DNA of 64,000 nucleotides from an uncultured Oscillospiraceae bacterium (lineage in GTDB: Bacteria; Bacillota; Clostridia; Oscillospirales; Oscillospiraceae), in contig CAJTUE010000001.1 of the NCBI GenBank assembly GCA_910579775.1, positions 319,918 through 383,917 on the forward strand. The letters run 5' to 3'. The notes under the pieces were generated by a model that made no database searches, was not told the origin of the DNA, and saw nothing but the letters and a program-made list of their open reading frames with translations. Below are positions 1 to 8,835 of this stretch, piece by piece (positions within the stretch are counted from its first letter, which is position 1; every line of letters starts with the position of its first letter). A program made the position numbers and the translations under genes.

Positions 1-1581
1 GGCATTGAAAAATACGACATCCAAAACGGCGGCTTCTGCATCGTTATGGACCCCAACACCGGGGGCATCCTGGCCATGGCCTCCAACACGGGCTACGACC
101 TCAACAACTTCTCCGTTATTGCCGATCCCCTGAAGGCGGAAGAGCTGGCGGCCATGAAGGAGGACCCCGCCGTTTCCGAGGAGGACTTCAAAACAGCCCT
201 GGGCCAGGCGCAGCTGGAGCAGTGGCGCAACCGCTGTGTCAACGACACCTACGAGCCCGGCTCCACCTTTAAATCCGTGGTGCTTGCCTCCGCTCTGGAG
301 GAGGGGGTGGTGGACCTGAACAGCCAGTTCTTCTGCAGCGGCTCCAAGCATGTGGGCGGCTTCGACATCCACTGCTCCAAGCGCACCGGCCACCTGGCCC
401 AGGACCTGACCCTGGCGGTAAAGAACTCCTGCAACCCCGCCTTTATGGAGATCGGCCAGCTGCTGGGGGCGGACCGGTTCTACGACTATCTGGAGGACTT
501 CGGCCTCCTGTCCGGCACGGGCATCGACCTCAACGGCGAGGGGGGTAGCCAGATCTGGTCCCGGAAGTTCTTCACCAGTGAAGAAGGTATCTCCTCCCTG
601 GCTACCGCCTCCTTTGGACAGACCATGAAGATCACCCCCATCCAGCTGATCACCGCCGCCTCCGCCGTGGTCAACGGCGGGCATCTGGTCACCCCCCATG
701 TGCTGGACTACACCACCGACTCGGAGGGTAACGTGGTGGATACCTACACGGTCAACGAGGTCCGCCAGGTGGTCTCGGAGGAGACCTCCAGGACGGTGCG
801 GGACATTCTGGAGCAGGTAGTGGCCTCAGGCACGGGCAAGAACACCTACCAGGCCGGCTACCGCATCGGCGGCAAGACGGGCACCTCGGAGAAGACCGGA
901 GCGGGGGAGAATGAGGACGACTACATCGTCTCCTTTCTGGGCGTGGCCCCCGCCAACGATCCCCAGGTGGTCCTCCTCCTGGCCTATGACACGCCCAAGC
1001 CCGCCACCCCCGGCTCCAGCTGGACGGCGGGAGGGACCTATATCTCCGGCGGCAACATTGCCGCCCCTATGGCCGGGCCCCTGCTGCGGCAGATCCTGGA
1101 CTATCTGGGGGTGGAGAAGCAGTATTCCGCCGACGAGCTCTCCGGCGCTGACACGGTGGTGCCCCAGGCGGTTGGCTACAGCGAGCCCCAGGCCGCCAAC
1201 ATCCTGAAGGAGCGGGGCTTTACCTACCGGCTGGTGGGTACCGGTGACAAGGTCACCGGCCAGATCCCTGCGGCGGGCGCAATGGTGCCTGGGCGGAGCC
1301 AGATCATCCTCTATATGGGCGAGACCCGTCCCACCGATCCGGTGGCGGTCCCCGACCTCTCGGGCATGACTCCCGGCAACGCCCAGCAGGCGCTGGCCAA
1401 TTTGAACCTTTTCCTGCGGGGCACCGGCTCCTCTGAATACTTCACCTCTGCCACCCTGGCCGCCAACCAGTCCATCACTCCCGGCACGTTGGTGGACCCG
1501 GGCACAGTGGTGGAAGTGACCTTCGTGGAAAAGATAGACGACTTTGCCCAGGACAACAACTTTAACAACGCTCTGCAGTAG
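1..1581 (+). CDS. Penicillin-binding transpeptidase, SpoVD/FtsI type with PASTA domains (5' partial)
   Basis: Class B peptidoglycan transpeptidase; the reading frame is open from base 1, so the N-terminus and membrane anchor lie upstream. The visible 526 residues carry the three penicillin-binding motifs: STFK (SxxK nucleophile), SCN (SxN) and KTGTS (KTG). Two C-terminal PASTA-like segments follow (around PQAVGYSEPQAANILKERG and VPDLSGMTPGNAQQALANL). PASTA tails are typical of SpoVD and of Firmicute FtsI/PBP2x. It opens the division and cell-wall cluster and is followed 12 bases later by murE. Whether it serves vegetative division or spore cortex cannot be decided from this part; SpoVD-like is favoured by the neighbours and the spore-forming context. 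Confidence 0.93.
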   Translation, partial: GIEKYDIQNGGFCIVMDPNTGGILAMASNTGYDLNNFSVIADPLKAEELAAMKEDPAVSEEDFKTALGQAQLEQWRNRCVNDTYEPGSTFKSVVLASALEEGVVDLNSQFFCSGSKHVGGFDIHCSKRTGHLAQDLTLAVKNSCNPAFMEIGQLLGADRFYDYLEDFGLLSGTGIDLNGEGGSQIWSRKFFTSEEGISSLATASFGQTMKITPIQLITAASAVVNGGHLVTPHVLDYTTDSEGNVVDTYTVNEVRQVVSEETSRTVRDILEQVVASGTGKNTYQAGYRIGGKTGTSEKTGAGENEDDYIVSFLGVAPANDPQVVLLLAYDTPKPATPGSSWTAGGTYISGGNIAAPMAGPLLRQILDYLGVEKQYSADELSGADTVVPQAVGYSEPQAANILKERGFTYRLVGTGDKVTGQIPAAGAMVPGRSQIILYMGETRPTDPVAVPDLSGMTPGNAQQALANLNLFLRGTGSSEYFTSATLAANQSITPGTLVDPGTVVEVTFVEKIDDFAQDNNFNNALQ

Positions 1582-1593
1582 GGAGGAATTTTG

Positions 1594-3027
1594 ATGAAGC
1601 TGTCCAAGCTGACGCCGCTGCCCCGAGGCTTTGAGGACCGGGAGATCACCTCCATCGCCTGGGACACCCGCAAGCTGGCCCCCGGCGCTCTCTTCTTCGC
1701 GATGCCCGGCTTCAAGACGGACGGCGGCCTCTTTATCCAGGAGGCCTTTGACAAGGGCGCGGCGGCGGTGGTGTGTGCCGAGAGCGTGACGGACGAGCGG
1801 TGCATCCGAGTGGCCGATCCCCGAGTTGCCCTGGCGGAGGCCTCCGCGGTCTGGTTTGACCATCCCGCTGACCGGATGACCATGCTGGGCGTCACGGGCA
1901 CCAACGGGAAGACCACCACCACCTATCTTCTGAAGGAGATCCTGGAGCGGACGCAAAAAGCCAAGGTGGGCCTCATCGGCACCAACCAGAACATCATCGG
2001 AGGCCAAAGCTTCGAGGCCCAGCGCACCACGCCTGAGTCCTATGAGCTCCAAGAGCTCTTTGCCCAAATGCGAGACGCGGGCTGTACCCACGTGGTCATG
2101 GAGGTCTCCTCCCACGCCCTGGCCCTTCACCGGGTCCATGGGATCCGCTTTGCCTGCGGCGTGTTCACCAACCTCACCGAGGACCACCTGGACTTCCACC
2201 ACACCATGGAAGAATACCGGGACGCAAAGGCCCTCCTGTTCCGGCAGTGTGACCGGGGCGTGGTCAATCTGGATGACGAGGCGGGCCGTTTCTATGTGGA
2301 GCGGGGGGTCTGCCCCATGTTCACCTACTCGGAGAACAAGGCGTCGGCGGACCTTACCGCCAAGAACCTGCGCCTCCTCCCTGACAGGGTGGAGTTTGAG
2401 GCCCTTTCCGACCATGAGCTTTGCCGGGTGGTCCTGCCCATTCCCGGCGGGTTTTCTGTTTACAACGCCCTGGCGGCCCTGGGCTGCTGCGTGGCCCTGG
2501 GGCTGTCTCTGGAGTCCTGCGCCGCCGCGCTGAAGGAGGTCCACGGGGTCAAGGGCCGGGTGGAGGTGGTGCCCACCCCCACCGACTATACCGTCCTTAT
2601 CGATTACGCCCACACCCCCGACGCCCTGGAGAACGTGCTCAATACCGTCCGGGGCTTTACAACAGGCCGGGTCATCTGCGTGTTCGGCTGCGGCGGCGAC
2701 CGGGACCGGGCCAAGCGGCCCATCATGGGCGCCATCGGTGCGCGGCTGGCGGATATCCCGGTGGTCACCTCGGACAACCCCCGCACCGAGGACCCCGCCG
2801 CCATCGTGAATGAGGTGCTTGCGGGCTTCCGCCCCGGCGACCCCGAGCCGGTGGTGGAGGTGGACCGGCCTACCGCCATCCACAAGGCGTTGTCCATTGC
2901 CCGGGCAGGGGACACCGTCGTCCTGGCGGGGAAGGGCCATGAGACTTATCAGGAGGTCAACGGGGTCAAGCGCCACATGGACGAACGTGAAATTGTGGCG
3001 GACTATTTCGAACGGGCAAGACAGTAG
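1594..3027 (+). CDS. murE: UDP-MurNAc-tripeptide synthetase MurE (meso-DAP adding)
   Basis: Cytoplasmic Mur ligase adding the third residue to UDP-MurNAc-L-Ala-D-Glu, about 477 aa. The ATP loop GVTGTNGKTTTT and the DNPR motif (DNPRTEDP) are visible. DNPR is the known signature of MurE enzymes that use meso-diaminopimelate rather than lysine, so the wall is inferred to be DAP type. A later GKGHETYQ segment is also typical. The start is taken at ATG 1594, seven bases after GGAGG at 1582-1586; a TTG directly upstream is less likely. murF would normally follow but does not. Confidence 0.96.
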   Translation: MKLSKLTPLPRGFEDREITSIAWDTRKLAPGALFFAMPGFKTDGGLFIQEAFDKGAAAVVCAESVTDERCIRVADPRVALAEASAVWFDHPADRMTMLGVTGTNGKTTTTYLLKEILERTQKAKVGLIGTNQNIIGGQSFEAQRTTPESYELQELFAQMRDAGCTHVVMEVSSHALALHRVHGIRFACGVFTNLTEDHLDFHHTMEEYRDAKALLFRQCDRGVVNLDDEAGRFYVERGVCPMFTYSENKASADLTAKNLRLLPDRVEFEALSDHELCRVVLPIPGGFSVYNALAALGCCVALGLSLESCAAALKEVHGVKGRVEVVPTPTDYTVLIDYAHTPDALENVLNTVRGFTTGRVICVFGCGGDRDRAKRPIMGAIGARLADIPVVTSDNPRTEDPAAIVNEVLAGFRPGDPEPVVEVDRPTAIHKALSIARAGDTVVLAGKGHETYQEVNGVKRHMDEREIVADYFERARQ

Positions 3028-3183
3028 GGATGGTTAGCGTGTGGTGAAGGACATTTTCGCCTCATTTGTCCCTGTGTGACGGACACGTCATGGTTGTTCT
3101 TACTGTCGGCACGACAGAAGAACCGTCCCTCTGTCCGCCCTCTGTCCGAAATCTCGAAGAAACTGAAAAAGAGAGGGAACAAC
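3028..3183. repeat. Intergenic REP-like hairpin between murE and mraY
   Basis: The 156-base gap holds a strong inverted repeat at 3096-3123: GTTCTT, one unpaired A, CTGTCG, loop GCA, then CGACAG and AAGAAC. It is flanked by GTCCCT/CTGTCCG strings and a smaller dyad near 3077-3090 (TGACG-GACA-CGTCA). There is no T-run, so a terminator is unlikely. The form recalls REP-type intergenic palindromes. It marks the spot where murF is normally found. Confidence 0.5.
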
Positions 3184-4182
3184 GTGGAAGCTCTGATCAA
3201 ACTGGCCCTGTGCGCCGCCGTCGGCTTTATACTCACCGCCCTGCTGGGACTGTTCATCATCCCGGCCCTCCGCCGTGCCCATGTGGGTCAATCCATCAAG
3301 GCGGACGGTCCGGTGTGGCACAAGAGCAAGGAGGGCACCCCCACCATGGGCGGGGTCACCTTCATTTTGGCCTCCCTGGCGGTGGCTATCCTTTGGGCCG
3401 TGTGGCAAGGGGACTATAACCCACTGGCCCTGTTCGCTTTTGCCTTTGTCTTTGGCTGTATTGGCTTTTTGGACGACTATGCCAAGCTCCGTCACAAGGA
3501 GAACACCGGCCTGTCCGCTCCGGCCAAATTCCTGCTTCAACTGGCGGCCTCCATTTTGTTTCTGGTGGTCCTGCGCCACCCCGCCCTGGGGGGGCATTTA
3601 TCCCCCACGCTGACCATACCCTTTACTACCCTCTCCCTTCAGCTCCCCTGGCCGGTGTACATGGTCTTCGCCGCGCTGGTGATGGTGGGCTGTGTCAACG
3701 CGGTGAATCTCACCGACGGGGTAGACGGCCTTTCCAGCAGCGTGACCCTGCCCGTTATGCTCACCTACACGGCTTTGGGGCTGAGCATTTCCAACAAGCT
3801 GGGCTTTGGAGCCTTCTCGGCGGGGCTGTTTGGCTGTCTGCTGGGCTTTCTCCTCTATAACCACCACCCTGCCAAGGTGTTTATGGGGGACACCGGTTCG
3901 CTTTTTCTGGGCGGCGCGGTGTGTGGCCTGGCCTTCGCCTACAATATGCCCCTGATCCTCATCTTCGTGGGGGTCATCTACATTGCCGAGACCCTTTCCG
4001 ACATCATCCAGGTGACATATTTTAAAGCCACCCACGGCAAGCGGATCTTCCTTATGGCCCCCCTCCACCACCACTTTGAAAAGAAGGGCTGGAGCGAGGA
4101 TAAGGTGGTCACCGTGTTCACCCTGGTGTCCTGCATCGGCTGTATTCTGGGTTTCCTGGCCTTTGGCAACGTGGCCCGGTAA
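3184..4182 (+). CDS. mraY: Phospho-MurNAc-pentapeptide translocase MraY
   Basis: Integral membrane enzyme that moves phospho-MurNAc-pentapeptide onto undecaprenyl phosphate to make lipid I. Recognisable MraY segments are DDYAKLRHKENTGLSAPAK, NLTDGVDGL (catalytic aspartates), MGDTGSLFLGG and HHHFEKKGWSE, among about ten hydrophobic helices. The open frame extends upstream to 3076, but that part overlaps the intergenic hairpin and has no homology feel. GTG at 3184, six bases after GAGAGGGA, gives a normal 332-aa protein starting VEALIKLAL. Confidence 0.95.
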   Translation: MEALIKLALCAAVGFILTALLGLFIIPALRRAHVGQSIKADGPVWHKSKEGTPTMGGVTFILASLAVAILWAVWQGDYNPLALFAFAFVFGCIGFLDDYAKLRHKENTGLSAPAKFLLQLAASILFLVVLRHPALGGHLSPTLTIPFTTLSLQLPWPVYMVFAALVMVGCVNAVNLTDGVDGLSSSVTLPVMLTYTALGLSISNKLGFGAFSAGLFGCLLGFLLYNHHPAKVFMGDTGSLFLGGAVCGLAFAYNMPLILIFVGVIYIAETLSDIIQVTYFKATHGKRIFLMAPLHHHFEKKGWSEDKVVTVFTLVSCIGCILGFLAFGNVAR

Positions 4183-4219
4183 GGCCGGACCGATATCCTG
4201 ACAGAAGGGAGGCGTGGAA

Positions 4220-5428
4220 ATGCCTCGACGCAAACGCGACCTCACCGCCCGCCAGCAGTTGGCCCGCGGTCCGGTGGATCTGCCCTTTTTGATGCTGGTG
4301 CTCATGCTCACCGCCATCGGCGTCATCGCCATGTTCTCCGCCTCCTATGCCTCGGCCTACTACGAGAGCAAGGACCACAACGCCACTTATTATTTTGTCC
4401 GTCAGGCCCTGTTCGCCATAGGCGGCGTGCTGGTCATGTGGCTTATCTCCCGCATCGACTACCAGACCTTCCGCTGGGTCTCCGTCTTTATTCTGGGCAT
4501 TTCGATCGTCCTGCTGGTGCTGGTAAAGGTCCCCGGCTTTGGCCGCACCGTCAACGGCGCCAACCGCTGGGTCAAGCTTCCCGGCCTGCCCCAGTTCCAG
4601 CCTTCAGAGATCGCCAAGGTGGGGGTCATCCTATACTTTGCCTCCCGTATGTCCAAGCGGGACACGGTGAAAAAGAAGCCCTGGAACGCTAAGACCTGGC
4701 TGGGCCGCACGCTGGCCGCGCTGGAGAAGATCGGGCTTTTGGAGCTGTTGCCCTATGTGGGTATCCTGCTGGTGGTGGGCGGTCTGCTACTGTGGGAGCC
4801 CCATATGTCGGGAACCATCCTCATCTTTGCCGGGGCGGCGGCTGTGCTCTTTGCCGGCGGTATTCACTGGGGCTGGTTCGCCGCCGGAGGCGCGGTGGTG
4901 GGCGGCGGCCTTTGGTTCATCATGAACAACACCGACTATATGCTCCGCCGCATCACCCTGTGGAAGGACCCCTGGTCCGAGCCCCGGGGCGGCGGCTTCC
5001 AGACCATCCAGTCGCTCTACGCCATTGGCTCCGGCGGTCTGCTGGGCAAGGGCTTTGGCAAGAGCATGCAGAAGTTCCTCTACCTGCCCGAGGAGCAAAA
5101 CGACTTTGTCTTTGCTGTCTGGTGTGAGGAGATGGGTCTCATCGGCGCCATCGTGGTGCTGGCCCTCTTTGCTCTGCTCATCATCCGGGGCTACTGGCTG
5201 GCCATCCACGCCAGGGATAAATTTGGCGCCCTGCTCATCGTGGGGGTTACCACCCTGTTGGCGGTGCAGGTGTTTCTCAACATCGCCGTGGTCACAAACC
5301 TCATCCCCGTCACCGGCATCTCACTTCCCTTTTTCAGCTACGGGGGAACGGCGCTGATGATCCAGCTGGCGGAGATGGGAATGGTGCTGGGGGTGTCCCG
5401 GCAGATCCAGGCCCCACGCCAGGGCTGA
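4220..5428 (+). CDS. Lipid II polymerase, FtsW/SpoVE (SEDS family)
   Basis: Polytopic SEDS glycosyltransferase of about 402 aa. Family segments are PSEIAKVGVILYFA, GSGGLLGKGFG, LPEEQNDFVFAVWCEEMG and ISLPFFSYGGTAL. It polymerises lipid II with a partner transpeptidase, presumably the PBP at the start of the window. ATG 4220 is chosen because AAGGGAGG (4205-4212) sits seven bases before it; the upstream in-frame GTG at 4214 is too close to the ribosome binding site. murD, usually between mraY and ftsW, is absent. FtsW and SpoVE cannot be told apart by sequence alone. Confidence 0.94.
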   Translation: MPRRKRDLTARQQLARGPVDLPFLMLVLMLTAIGVIAMFSASYASAYYESKDHNATYYFVRQALFAIGGVLVMWLISRIDYQTFRWVSVFILGISIVLLVLVKVPGFGRTVNGANRWVKLPGLPQFQPSEIAKVGVILYFASRMSKRDTVKKKPWNAKTWLGRTLAALEKIGLLELLPYVGILLVVGGLLLWEPHMSGTILIFAGAAAVLFAGGIHWGWFAAGGAVVGGGLWFIMNNTDYMLRRITLWKDPWSEPRGGGFQTIQSLYAIGSGGLLGKGFGKSMQKFLYLPEEQNDFVFAVWCEEMGLIGAIVVLALFALLIIRGYWLAIHARDKFGALLIVGVTTLLAVQVFLNIAVVTNLIPVTGISLPFFSYGGTALMIQLAEMGMVLGVSRQIQAPRQG

Positions 5429-5447
5429 GAAGGGGGCGGTAAGCGGT

Positions 5448-6581
5448 ATGCGCGTGATCTTCACCTGCGGCGGCACCGCGGGACATATCAACCCTGCCCT
5501 GGCTCTGGCCAAGGGGCTTCAGGAGCGTAAGCCGGGGGCTAAAGTTCTCTTTGTGGGGGCGGCGGGGGACTCTATGGAGTCCCACCTGGTGCCCCAGGCG
5601 GGTTTCCCCCTCAAGCAGGTCAACGTCAACTCCTTTCGCCGCAAGCTGAGCGCCGAGGGGCTGAAGCATAACCTCATGGCGGCGCGAAACATCTTCCGCT
5701 CCCGCCGACAGGCGGCGGCCATCCTGAACGACTTTCAGCCTGACCTGGTGGTGGGCACCGGCGGCTTTGCCTCCTATCCCGCGGTGCGGGAGGCGGCTCG
5801 GCGGGGCATTCCTACCGCCATCCATGAGTCCAACGCCATCCCCGGTCTTACCACCAAGCGCCTGGCGTCCCATGTGGACCGGGTGATGCTGGGCATTGCC
5901 GACGCCAACACTGCGGCGGGCTACCCCCACCCCGACCGGGTGGTGGTCACCGGAACTCCGGTGCGCCCTGGCTTTTACGCCAGGACCCGCAAGGAGGCGC
6001 GAACGGCCTTGGGCCTGCGGGACGACAAGCCTCTGGTCCTCTCGTGCTGGGGCTCTTTGGGGGCGGTGGAGATGAACCGCCGCATGGTCGACTTCCTGGC
6101 CCTGTGCGCCAAGGATGGCTGCCCCTTCCACCACATCCACGGCACGGGGAAGTGGTACTATGACGACACGGTCCACGCCCTGAGGGAAAAGGGCGTGGAG
6201 CTGTCCCGGTTCCCGGCGCTGGACGTGCGGGCCTACATCGACGACATGGCCCTCTGCATGGCCGCGGCCGATGTGGTGCTGTGCCGGGCAGGAGCGTCCA
6301 CCATCAGCGAGCTGATCGCCCTGGCAAAGCCCGCCGTTTTGGTCCCTTCTCCCAACGTCACAGGGGATCACCAGACCAAGAACGCCCGGGTGCTGGCAGA
6401 CGCTGGCGGGGCGGTCCTTTTGCCAGAGGGGGAATGTGCTCCCCAACGGCTCTATGGGGAAGTGAGGCATCTGCTGGACGCCCCCGAAGAGCGAAAGACA
6501 ATGGGGGAAGCGGTAGCCAAGCTGGCTCCCCCCGACGCCACCGAGCTGATCCTTGATACCCTGCTGACTCTGGTCCGGTAG
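5448..6581 (+). CDS. murG: UDP-GlcNAc transferase MurG
   Basis: Peripheral membrane GT-B glycosyltransferase that adds GlcNAc to lipid I to form lipid II. The N-terminus FTCGGTAGHINPALALA is the glycine-rich GGTxGH signature. GTGGFASYPAV and the C-terminal CRAGASTISELIALAKPAVLVPSP (UDP-GlcNAc binding) are also clear, with DHQTKNA after it. Its 377 aa are slightly long for the family. It follows ftsW by 19 bases, consistent with one operon. Confidence 0.96.
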   Translation: MRVIFTCGGTAGHINPALALAKGLQERKPGAKVLFVGAAGDSMESHLVPQAGFPLKQVNVNSFRRKLSAEGLKHNLMAARNIFRSRRQAAAILNDFQPDLVVGTGGFASYPAVREAARRGIPTAIHESNAIPGLTTKRLASHVDRVMLGIADANTAAGYPHPDRVVVTGTPVRPGFYARTRKEARTALGLRDDKPLVLSCWGSLGAVEMNRRMVDFLALCAKDGCPFHHIHGTGKWYYDDTVHALREKGVELSRFPALDVRAYIDDMALCMAAADVVLCRAGASTISELIALAKPAVLVPSPNVTGDHQTKNARVLADAGGAVLLPEGECAPQRLYGEVRHLLDAPEERKTMGEAVAKLAPPDATELILDTLLTLVR

Positions 6582-6635
6582 CACCCCCGATCCCTCCCGC
6601 ATAGGATGGCCCATGAAACAGGGGAGGGGATCAGC

Positions 6636-7907
6636 GTGGAGGCACTGAACATACAGGGCGGCAAGGCGTTGCGGGGAGAGCTGACGGTGCAGGGGGCGAA
6701 GAACAGCGTCCTCCCTCTGCTAGCGGCTACTCTGCTGGGGTCAGGGAGAAGCGTGATCCGCAACTGTCCCGGTCTCACCGATGTGACCGCGTCGCTGGAT
6801 ATCCTGCGCCACCTGGGCTGCTCGGTGGAGACGGTGGGGGATACAGTGGCAGTGGACGCCGGGACTCTGCGGGCCTGCGAGATCCCCGAGGCCCTCATGC
6901 GTGCCATGCGCTCCTCGGTGATCTTCCTTGGTCCTCTTCTGGCCAGGTTGGGCATGGCGGGGATGTGCTACCCCGGCGGCTGTGAGCTGGGCCCCCGGCC
7001 CATTGACCTGCATCTGGAGGCACTGCGCGCCCTTGGCTCGGAGGTCTCCGAGGGGACGGACGGACTGCGGTGTGCCGCAGTCTGCCTGCGGGGGAGTGAC
7101 ATTGCCCTGTCCCTTCCCAGCGTAGGCGCCACCGAAAACGCCATGCTGGCCGCCACCGCCGCGAAGGGTGTGACTACCATCCAAAACGCCGCCAGAGAGC
7201 CGGAGATCGTTCAGCTTCAGGACTTTTTACGGAGCATGGGCGCAGACGTCCGGGGGGCGGGGACCTCGGTCATTACCGTCCGGGGAAGCGGGGGACGGCC
7301 CCTGGACGGCGGAGAGGTCACCGTGATGGGTGACCGCATCGTCGCCGCCACGTACTTATCCTGCGCCGCCGCGGCAGGGGGCGAGATCTGTCTGAAGGGC
7401 GTGGACTACTGCCAGCTGTCCCCTGTGAGCGCCATTCTGGCGGAGGCCGGGTGCCTGGTGCGCAGCAAGGGAGATGAGATCACCCTCAAGCGGGACCCGG
7501 CCCTGCCCCTGAAGGCGGTCCGGCCCGTGCGCACCGCACCCTATCCGGGTTTTCCCACCGACGCCCAGGCCCCGGTCATGGCAAGCCTCTGTACCGCCAG
7601 AGGGGCGACTATGTTTGTAGAGAACATGTTCTCCAGCCGCTACCGCCACATCGACGAGCTTCGCAAAATGGGGGCGGATATCCGTACCGAGGGGCGGGTG
7701 GCGGTGGTGTGCGGGGTGGAAAGGCTCCACGCCGCCGCCTTAGAGGCCCACGATCTGCGGGGCGGCGCGGCGCTGGCCGTTGCGGCCCTGGGGGCGGAAG
7801 GAGAGAGCACCATCTATGGCCTGCGCCACATCCGACGGGGCTATGCCGACCTGGTCAGGGATCTGACCGCCTTGGACGCCAAGGTATATCTTGCAGAGAA
7901 AGAGTAG
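6636..7907 (+). CDS. murA: UDP-GlcNAc 1-carboxyvinyltransferase MurA
   Basis: First committed step of peptidoglycan synthesis, transferring enolpyruvate from PEP to UDP-GlcNAc. The catalytic-loop cysteine is present in YPGGCELGPRPIDLH, so fosfomycin sensitivity is expected of this copy. The N-terminus LTVQGAKNSVLPLLAA and the Arg-rich C-terminal segment are typical. The frame opens at ATG 6606, but GTG 6636 directly after GGGGAGGGGA (6621-6630) gives the family-like start VEALNIQGG and about 423 aa. Confidence 0.95.
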   Translation: MEALNIQGGKALRGELTVQGAKNSVLPLLAATLLGSGRSVIRNCPGLTDVTASLDILRHLGCSVETVGDTVAVDAGTLRACEIPEALMRAMRSSVIFLGPLLARLGMAGMCYPGGCELGPRPIDLHLEALRALGSEVSEGTDGLRCAAVCLRGSDIALSLPSVGATENAMLAATAAKGVTTIQNAAREPEIVQLQDFLRSMGADVRGAGTSVITVRGSGGRPLDGGEVTVMGDRIVAATYLSCAAAAGGEICLKGVDYCQLSPVSAILAEAGCLVRSKGDEITLKRDPALPLKAVRPVRTAPYPGFPTDAQAPVMASLCTARGATMFVENMFSSRYRHIDELRKMGADIRTEGRVAVVCGVERLHAAALEAHDLRGGAALAVAALGAEGESTIYGLRHIRRGYADLVRDLTALDAKVYLAEKE

Positions 7908-7918
7908 GGATCGTCATT

Positions 7919-8698
7919 ATGCCGCAGCAACGCCGCCACAAGTCAAGACGCCGGACCAGAGGCCGCTTTCCCGGCCTCTATAAGGTGGTCTCCGCCGTGC
8001 TCATCCTGGCGGCGGTGGTCGCGGCGTGCGCTGTGTTCTTCCGGGTGGGGGAGATCCAGGTCACGGGGAATTCCCGCTACACCGCCCAGGAGATCATCGA
8101 CGTTACCGGCGTCAAGGTGGGGGACAACCTATTTTTGCTGGACCGGGCCAGGTTGGCCCGGGAGATCCAGAGCCGGCTGCCCTACATCCAAACGGTGTCC
8201 GTTCGCCGCGCCCTGCCCGATGGGTTGATCATCACCGTTACCGAGGGCAAGGCGGTGGCCGCGGTGGCCCATGAGGGGCGCTGGTGGCTGTTGGATTCAG
8301 GGGGCAAGCTGCTGGAGGCGGCGTCCTCGGCCGGAGGCCATGCCACCATCACCGGCATTGCTCCCCTGGCCCCGGCCGCGGGGACAAGCCTGGCCACGGC
8401 GGAGGAGCAGCGCGGCAGTCTGGCACTGCTGCGGGAGCTGTTGGAGGCCTTGAAGGACAACGGCCTGCTGGACAGGCTGGACAGCGTGGACCTCTCCGAG
8501 GACCACCTGGTCCGCTTTGTGCTGGACGGGCGGTTCAGCGTGGAGCTGTCTACCGCTCTGGAAAAAGGGATGAGCTACTGGGTGCGCCGTCTGGCCGCCG
8601 CGGTAGAGGACCCCAGCGTAGTGGCGGGTCAGGCCTACCGGGTGGATATCACCGACAACAAGACCCTGCGCTTCATTCTGAAAAAAATAAATGAATAA
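7919..8698 (+). CDS. Cell division protein FtsQ/DivIB
   Basis: Bitopic division protein of about 259 aa. A basic cytoplasmic head (RRHKSRRRTRGR) is followed by one transmembrane helix (VVSAVLILAAVVAACAVFF, about residues 23-42). Next is a POTRA domain beginning VGEIQVTGNSRYTAQEI, with the conserved LPYIQTVSVRRALPDGLIITVTE stretch. Members stabilise the FtsL-FtsB-FtsQ complex at the septum. The open frame begins far upstream inside murA, but ATG 7919 is the sensible start, 11 bases after the murA stop. Confidence 0.92.
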   Translation: MPQQRRHKSRRRTRGRFPGLYKVVSAVLILAAVVAACAVFFRVGEIQVTGNSRYTAQEIIDVTGVKVGDNLFLLDRARLAREIQSRLPYIQTVSVRRALPDGLIITVTEGKAVAAVAHEGRWWLLDSGGKLLEAASSAGGHATITGIAPLAPAAGTSLATAEEQRGSLALLRELLEALKDNGLLDRLDSVDLSEDHLVRFVLDGRFSVELSTALEKGMSYWVRRLAAAVEDPSVVAGQAYRVDITDNKTLRFILKKINE

Positions 8699-8723
8699 AT
8701 CCCGATTTCAAGACAAAAAAACC

Positions 8724-8752
8724 TTGACCTCGGGGGGGAAAGAGGCTACAAT
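8724..8752 (+). promoter_or_regulatory. Sigma-A-type promoter of ftsZ
   Basis: TTGACC (8724-8729) and TACAAT (8747-8752) are separated by exactly 17 bases in the 137-base gap before ftsZ. This suggests ftsZ has its own promoter besides read-through from the cluster. Confidence 0.7.
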
Positions 8753-8835
8753 AGAGACTAGATCAAACTCAACATATAGGAAACCCACGAACGGCGGCAC
8801 ACAACCGCTTGTATATTTACTTAGGAGGGGCAGAC

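Noticed and set aside
826..2976. A 716-residue minus-strand open frame
   Set aside because: It mirrors the transpeptidase and murE genes, is full of His/Gly/Arg typical of GC-rich antisense frames, and has no ribosome site. The same applies to long frames opposite nrdD (23808-25856), the amidohydrolase (15648-17111), oadA (34968-36512), pckA (38707-40158) and trkA (53883-55421).
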